Assembly (NCBI RefSeq): GCF_050589705.1
Contig: NZ_JBNGOT010000008.1
Location: 62,001 to 126,000, forward strand
DNA: 64,000 nt
From: Sunxiuqinia rutila
GTDB lineage: Bacteria; Bacteroidota; Bacteroidia; Bacteroidales; Prolixibacteraceae
Reading direction: 5' to 3'
Shown here: positions 60,341-64,000 of the stretch, piece after piece
Layout: the number at the start of each line of letters is the position of its first letter
Numbering within the stretch: the first letter of the stretch is position 1
Made by a program: the position numbers and the translations under genes
The notes under the pieces: model-generated
Told to the model about the DNA's origin: nothing
Databases searched by the model: none
What the model saw: the letters and a program-made list of their open reading frames with translations, nothing else

Positions 60341-62014
60341 ATGTCAAAATTAAAACTCCCCAAACGCCTGCTCACAGTAACCCTGTTGATGGCATTAACT
60401 CTGATTCTGATTGTTGGAATAATCATTAGCCTAATTAATGAAAAAGCCCAAATTCAGTTAGCACTAAATCTATCTCAGCAAAACCGGGAACAGCTTCTGA
60501 AAACAGAAAGCGTTACCGAATCGCTTTTGTTGCTGGAAGCCCGCTTTCAAGAGTACTGCATTACTTTTGAGCCACAAGCTTTTGAAGCCTACAAGTTTCA
60601 TGTTCAGACACTCTCTGAAAACATCCGGCTATTACAGCAAGCTTTCGCGAATGTGTCTGCTGAAGAAAGTGACCACATTACGGGTATCCTGGATGAAAAA
60701 ACCAAAGAAACAGACATTTATGTCCGGCTACGACAAATTACCGATTCCTTGATTTTTTCAGTCGCCGATCTGGAAGCACAGCAAACCAATCTGGGAAAGT
60801 ACTCCCCACTCCCGGCTGAAGGACGGGTAGACACAATCAGCGTCACGGAAACACGGGAGAGTCATAAAAAAGGCTTGCTGGGAAAAATAAAAACGGCCCT
60901 CGTTGGTGAAAAAGTCCAGGAGCGTGTCAATACCAAACTTCTGGTGCAGTCTCCGCAAAGCCAGCCTGGAACAACTCCAAACCAACAAACAACCAGCCTG
61001 AATCCAAGTTCCGGGAACATCACAGAGCTGGTGAAGAAAGCCTATAAACTTAAAGAAAGTGAACTCAAACTCATTGCTATCAACAACAATCTAATCAGCG
61101 AAATACACCAACTTGTTGATGAAGTAAAAAGCCATATCAAAGCACAGGAGGTCAGGCAGAACAACTCCTTTCTAAACTCAGTCCAGAGTTCGACTAACTT
61201 TCTGCAAAATATCCTGATTGCCCTAATGTTATTGGCCTGCTTGCTTGCCGGATACATTTTCTGGCTTGCATTGAAGAACAATCGTTTTCAGGAAAATATT
61301 CTGACCCTAAACAAAAAGGTAACCAAGGATTCCCTTCAAAAAGACAAGTTTTTCTCCATCATCAGCCACGATTTGATGAACCCGTTCAATGCACTGCTCG
61401 GGTTTAGCGAAATGCTTAATGCGTCGATAAAAGAAGACAACCGGGAAGACACGACAGAGTATGCCTCCATTGTTCATCAATCGTCCAAACGCATCTTCAA
61501 CCTTTTGCAAAACATACTCATTTGGGCTCGAATGCAGAATGGAAAAGTAAACTATTCGCCCAAAACTGAAAAAGTTGAAGAACTAGTTTCTGACACTTTA
61601 TTGGTTCTAGCTCCAATTGCTCAAAACAAAGGAATTAAACTAACGTGGGAAGTGGAAAAAGAAACAACAGCCAAGCTCGACTCCAACATGATTAGCTCAA
61701 CCTTGCGAAATTTAGTTACCAATGCCATCAAGTTTACCGCTAAGGGAGGAAGCGTAAAAATTACGGCCTCGGCTGATTCAAACAACTTAAACTTCGTTGT
61801 TGCTGACACTGGGGTAGGCATGTCTTCGGAACAATTAGCGAACCTTTTCAGAATTGATAAAAACGCCTCTTCGAGAGGGACAAACGATGAAACAGGAACG
61901 GGCCTTGGACTGATTATTGCCAAAGAATTTATCGATGCTCACCAGGGAAAAATTTGGGCAGAAAGTACTTTAGGAAAAGGAAGTCAGTTCTACTTCTCGA
62001 TTCCACTTAGCTAA
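60341..62014 (+). CDS. Membrane sensor histidine kinase
   Basis: 557 aa. Two transmembrane helices (about 11-31 and 292-314) enclose an extracytoplasmic sensor region of about 260 residues with CHASE3-like helical character. The kinase core follows: H-box FFSIISHDLMNPFNALLGFSE, N-box SSTLRNLVTNAIKFTAKGG, and GTGLGLIIAKEFIDAHQG. It lies immediately after the REC-PAS-HTH gene on the same strand, so the two likely form a two-component pair. The signal sensed is unknown. Confidence 0.9.
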   Translation: MSKLKLPKRLLTVTLLMALTLILIVGIIISLINEKAQIQLALNLSQQNREQLLKTESVTESLLLLEARFQEYCITFEPQAFEAYKFHVQTLSENIRLLQQAFANVSAEESDHITGILDEKTKETDIYVRLRQITDSLIFSVADLEAQQTNLGKYSPLPAEGRVDTISVTETRESHKKGLLGKIKTALVGEKVQERVNTKLLVQSPQSQPGTTPNQQTTSLNPSSGNITELVKKAYKLKESELKLIAINNNLISEIHQLVDEVKSHIKAQEVRQNNSFLNSVQSSTNFLQNILIALMLLACLLAGYIFWLALKNNRFQENILTLNKKVTKDSLQKDKFFSIISHDLMNPFNALLGFSEMLNASIKEDNREDTTEYASIVHQSSKRIFNLLQNILIWARMQNGKVNYSPKTEKVEELVSDTLLVLAPIAQNKGIKLTWEVEKETTAKLDSNMISSTLRNLVTNAIKFTAKGGSVKITASADSNNLNFVVADTGVGMSSEQLANLFRIDKNASSRGTNDETGTGLGLIIAKEFIDAHQGKIWAESTLGKGSQFYFSIPLS

Positions 62015-62091
62015 TCATTTTAGTTGAGTATGATCAATTGGTCACGCAAGCGACTTTCGTTCTTCAAGAATATTTGATACTTTTACTGCAT

Positions 62092-62174
62092 CTCGTTGGG
62101 GGTGTCCGCCAATAGGCGGGCTGAGATTATACCCCGGAACCTGAAATGTATAATAACAGCGGAGGGAAACGAGG
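62092..62174 (+). ncRNA. TPP riboswitch
   Basis: Conserved THI-element blocks appear in order: GGGGGTGTCCGCC (P2/P3 side), CTGAGA at 62121-62126, ACCCC, GAACCTGA at 62137-62144, then ATAAT between TGT and ACA in the P5 position, and GCGGAGGGAA. The ends CTCGTT and AACGAG pair as P1. It precedes thiM, thiE and tenA, as expected for thiamine-diphosphate control. Confidence 0.95.
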
Positions 62175-62212
62175 ATTGTATTTCAATTGACGATTAATTG
62201 AACGCTAAATAC

Positions 62213-62247
62213 AAGCCGTTTCGCATTTCTGCGGAGCGGCTTTTCCT
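62213..62247 (+). terminator. Riboswitch-controlled intrinsic terminator
   Basis: AAGCCGTTTCGC pairs with GCGGAGCGGCTT (12 bp including two G-U pairs) around a 6-nt loop, and TTTCC-TTT follows. It lies between the TPP aptamer and thiM, so it is the probable expression platform. Confidence 0.8.
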
Positions 62248-62296
62248 TTATAATCCCTTTAGCGGCAAGATTCGTTCGTTCCCAAAAATAAACGTC

Positions 62297-63091
62297 ATGA
62301 TCAATTCAAAATCGATTTATGCTGATTTAACAGCTTTAAGAAAAAACGTCCCCTTGGTGCATAACATCACCAATTTTGTGGTTATGAATAATACGGCCAA
62401 CGCCTTGCTTGCAGTTGGTGCCTCCCCGGTGATGGCTCACGCCATTGAAGAAGTCGCCGATATGGTCGGAATTGCCTCTTCATTAGTTATCAATATGGGA
62501 ACCTTAAACCCACAATGGGTTGACGGCATGCTTCAGGCCGGAGCTGCAGCCAGGCAAAAAGGAATACCGGTAGTTTTCGATCCGGTTGGTGTAGGCGCTA
62601 CTCCTTATCGGAATCAAGTAGCGACCCAAATTATAGCCACATGCCAACCAAGCATTATCCGCGGAAATGCCTCCGAAATCATGGCTTTGGCAAAAGAAAA
62701 TATAGCCACAAAAGGAGTCGATAGCACCATCGCTGCCGATTCAGCTTTAGAAGCGGCCAAGCGTTTGGCCAATCAAACCGGAGCAGTGGTGGTCATTAGC
62801 GGTGTGGAAGATTTCATCACGAATGGAGAACAGGTCATTTCCATTAAAAATGGCAGTACACTCATGCCCAGAGTAACCGGCATGGGCTGTACAGCATCTG
62901 CCATCACCGGAGCCTTTGCCGCAATCAACGAAGACGCACTTCAGGCTGCAGCACACGCCATGGCTGTGATGGGAATTACCGGTGAGTTATCAGCAGCTAA
63001 AGTTGCCGGCCCGGGAAGTTTACAAACCGTCTTCATTGACACCTTGTATCAACTTTCCGAAGAAGAAATTACCAACACCTTTATCAATTAA
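62297..63091 (+). CDS. thiM: Hydroxyethylthiazole kinase
   Basis: 264 aa from the ATG at 62297; a longer frame begins inside the leader before the terminator. Family blocks are intact: VHNITNFVVMNNTANALLAVGASPVMAH, VVFDPVGVGATPYR, GNASEIMAL and the glycine/Cys motif GMGCTASAITGAFAA. It phosphorylates the thiazole half of thiamine for salvage. First gene of the riboswitch-controlled operon, 2 bp before thiE. Confidence 0.96.
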   Translation: MINSKSIYADLTALRKNVPLVHNITNFVVMNNTANALLAVGASPVMAHAIEEVADMVGIASSLVINMGTLNPQWVDGMLQAGAAARQKGIPVVFDPVGVGATPYRNQVATQIIATCQPSIIRGNASEIMALAKENIATKGVDSTIAADSALEAAKRLANQTGAVVVISGVEDFITNGEQVISIKNGSTLMPRVTGMGCTASAITGAFAAINEDALQAAAHAMAVMGITGELSAAKVAGPGSLQTVFIDTLYQLSEEEITNTFIN

Positions 63092-63093
63092 CT

Positions 63094-63723
63094 ATGATTC
63101 CTTTTGATTTGAGCCTCTACCTGGTAACCGATCGCGATTTGTCGAAAGGAAGGCCATTGGAATACATTGTTTCCGAAGCAGTGAAAGGAGGCGTCACCAT
63201 GGTTCAGCTCCGCGAAAAAGACTGTTCATCCCGCGACTTTTATGAGCTTGGAATTCGGTTAAAAAGGTTACTCAAACCACAGAATATTCCGCTCATCATT
63301 AACGACCGCCTAGACATCGCCTTGGCCGTTGACGCAGATGGGTTGCACATTGGACAAAGCGATTTGCCTTGCGAGATTGCCCGGCAATTTCTGGGGAAAA
63401 ATAAAATTCTGGGGCTATCAGTAGAAACCATTCAACAGGTTGAAGAAGCCAATGCTTTAGATATCGACTACATCGGAATTTCGCCCGTATTTGCCACCCC
63501 GACCAAAACAGATACGTTCACCCCATTTGGGCTCGAAGGCGTAAAAGCCAGCTGTGCATTATCCAAACATCCTGCTGTAGCCATTGGCGGAATAAACCTT
63601 GAAAACACCGCGGAGATCATTGCCAAAGGAGCTGACGGAGTTGCTGTTGTTTCGGCCATCTCGTCAGCGGATAGTCCCATGAAAGCCGCAGCATCATTAA
63701 AAAAATTAATTGTTAAAAAATAA
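63094..63723 (+). CDS. thiE: Thiamine-phosphate synthase
   Basis: 209 aa TIM barrel. TMVQLREKDCSSRDFYELG, INDRLDIALAVDADGLHIGQSDLP, GLSVETIQQV and DYIGISPVFATPTKTD are the standard ThiE blocks. It joins HMP-PP with thiazole phosphate. Follows thiM by 2 bp and precedes tenA. Confidence 0.96.
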   Translation: MIPFDLSLYLVTDRDLSKGRPLEYIVSEAVKGGVTMVQLREKDCSSRDFYELGIRLKRLLKPQNIPLIINDRLDIALAVDADGLHIGQSDLPCEIARQFLGKNKILGLSVETIQQVEEANALDIDYIGISPVFATPTKTDTFTPFGLEGVKASCALSKHPAVAIGGINLENTAEIIAKGADGVAVVSAISSADSPMKAAASLKKLIVKK

Positions 63724-63727
63724 AGCT

Positions 63728-64000
63728 ATGAAATGGAGTAAAGAAGCCTGGGAAACCTGTAACCCTGTCTATAACCAAATATTAAAATTACCTTTTTTGA
63801 ACGAACTGATGGAAGGAACACTTCCAAAGGAAAAGTTCTTTTTTTACTTGCAGCAGGATGCTTTTTACCTTGCCGAGTATGGAAAAATTTTAGCAGGCAT
63901 TGCCGCAAAACTTGACTGCAAAGAGTGGCGCGAAGATTTTCTTTCATTCTCTTCAGATACCGTCACCGTAGAACAAGCCTTGCACGAATCGTACCTAAAA
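63728..64000 (+). CDS. tenA: TenA/thiaminase II family protein, truncated by window end
   Basis: The first 91 codons, starting ATG at 63728, 4 bp after thiE. The N terminus (EAWETCNPVYNQILKLPFLNELMEGTLPKEKFFFYLQQDAFYLAEYGK) matches TenA, an HMP-salvaging aminohydrolase. The catalytic Cys lies beyond the edge. The frame is open to base 64000. Third gene of the thiamine operon. Confidence 0.92.
   Translation, partial: MKWSKEAWETCNPVYNQILKLPFLNELMEGTLPKEKFFFYLQQDAFYLAEYGKILAGIAAKLDCKEWREDFLSFSSDTVTVEQALHESYLK

Overview
The window is a chromosomal segment of a Bacteroidota bacterium, most likely a Marinilabiliales/Prolixibacteraceae-type member of the Bacteroidales side of the phylum (inference). 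The evidence is a type IX secretion set (porU, porV and a GldJ-like lipoprotein), several promoter-like TAnnTTTG boxes just upstream of genes in place of sigma70 -35/-10 pairs, few Shine-Dalgarno sites, a fused CcsBA cytochrome c maturation protein, and many families typical of the phylum (DUF3857/transglutaminase, DUF1343, DUF1080, DUF6261, OmpA with thrombospondin-3 repeats). No rRNA or tRNA gene, insertion sequence or CRISPR array was seen. One TPP riboswitch is present.

Layout. 1-337 is the 3' end of a D-threonine-aldolase-like gene. 334-6512 (minus) is a compact five-gene operon: an iron-sulfur protein, a radical SAM enzyme, a DUF116-polyprenyl synthase fusion, a single-barrel prenyltransferase-like protein and a squalene-hopene-cyclase-like protein with an intact DxDD motif. 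It looks like an oxygen-independent terpenoid pathway whose product I cannot name, and it is the best candidate here for an undescribed system. 6909-12398 (plus) holds two DUF3857/transglutaminase paralogues, an FkbM methyltransferase and a membrane protein. 12473-17576 (minus) holds an acyl-CoA ligase and CcsBA. 17802-24664 holds small membrane and signalling proteins, alaS (minus), and a run of M23 peptidase, MerR regulator, Nif3-like protein and C4 zinc-ribbon protein.

24763-27716 is the accessory patch. It has a DUF6261 protein, an array of nine 41-bp direct repeats, and a very AT-rich two-gene cassette (three-TM protein plus a protein with an RN-x3-H HEPN motif) downstream of a 19-nt palindrome. 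27717-30703 (minus) holds a lipoprotein and a TPM/TPM/LemA operon. 31073-33073 is a lone long urocanase, converging on a TPR histidine kinase.

35305-44514 is the secretion region: porU, porV, ispF, a CoA-binding protein and a thioredoxin-like protein in one tightly overlapped minus-strand unit, divergent from gldJ and murF. After trxA and a CCA-adding enzyme, 46654-54887 looks like cell-wall salvage: a NamZ-type DUF1343 protein, a sodium:solute symporter, a beta-helix lipoprotein and a secreted nuclease/phosphatase, divergent from a NagZ-type GH3 fused to a serine hydrolase. 55210-58392 holds a small DNA-binding protein, a DUF1080 protein and two outer-membrane proteins. 58996-62014 is a REC-PAS-HTH regulator followed by a histidine kinase. 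The window ends in a TPP-riboswitch-controlled thiamine salvage operon (thiM, thiE, tenA truncated by the window edge).
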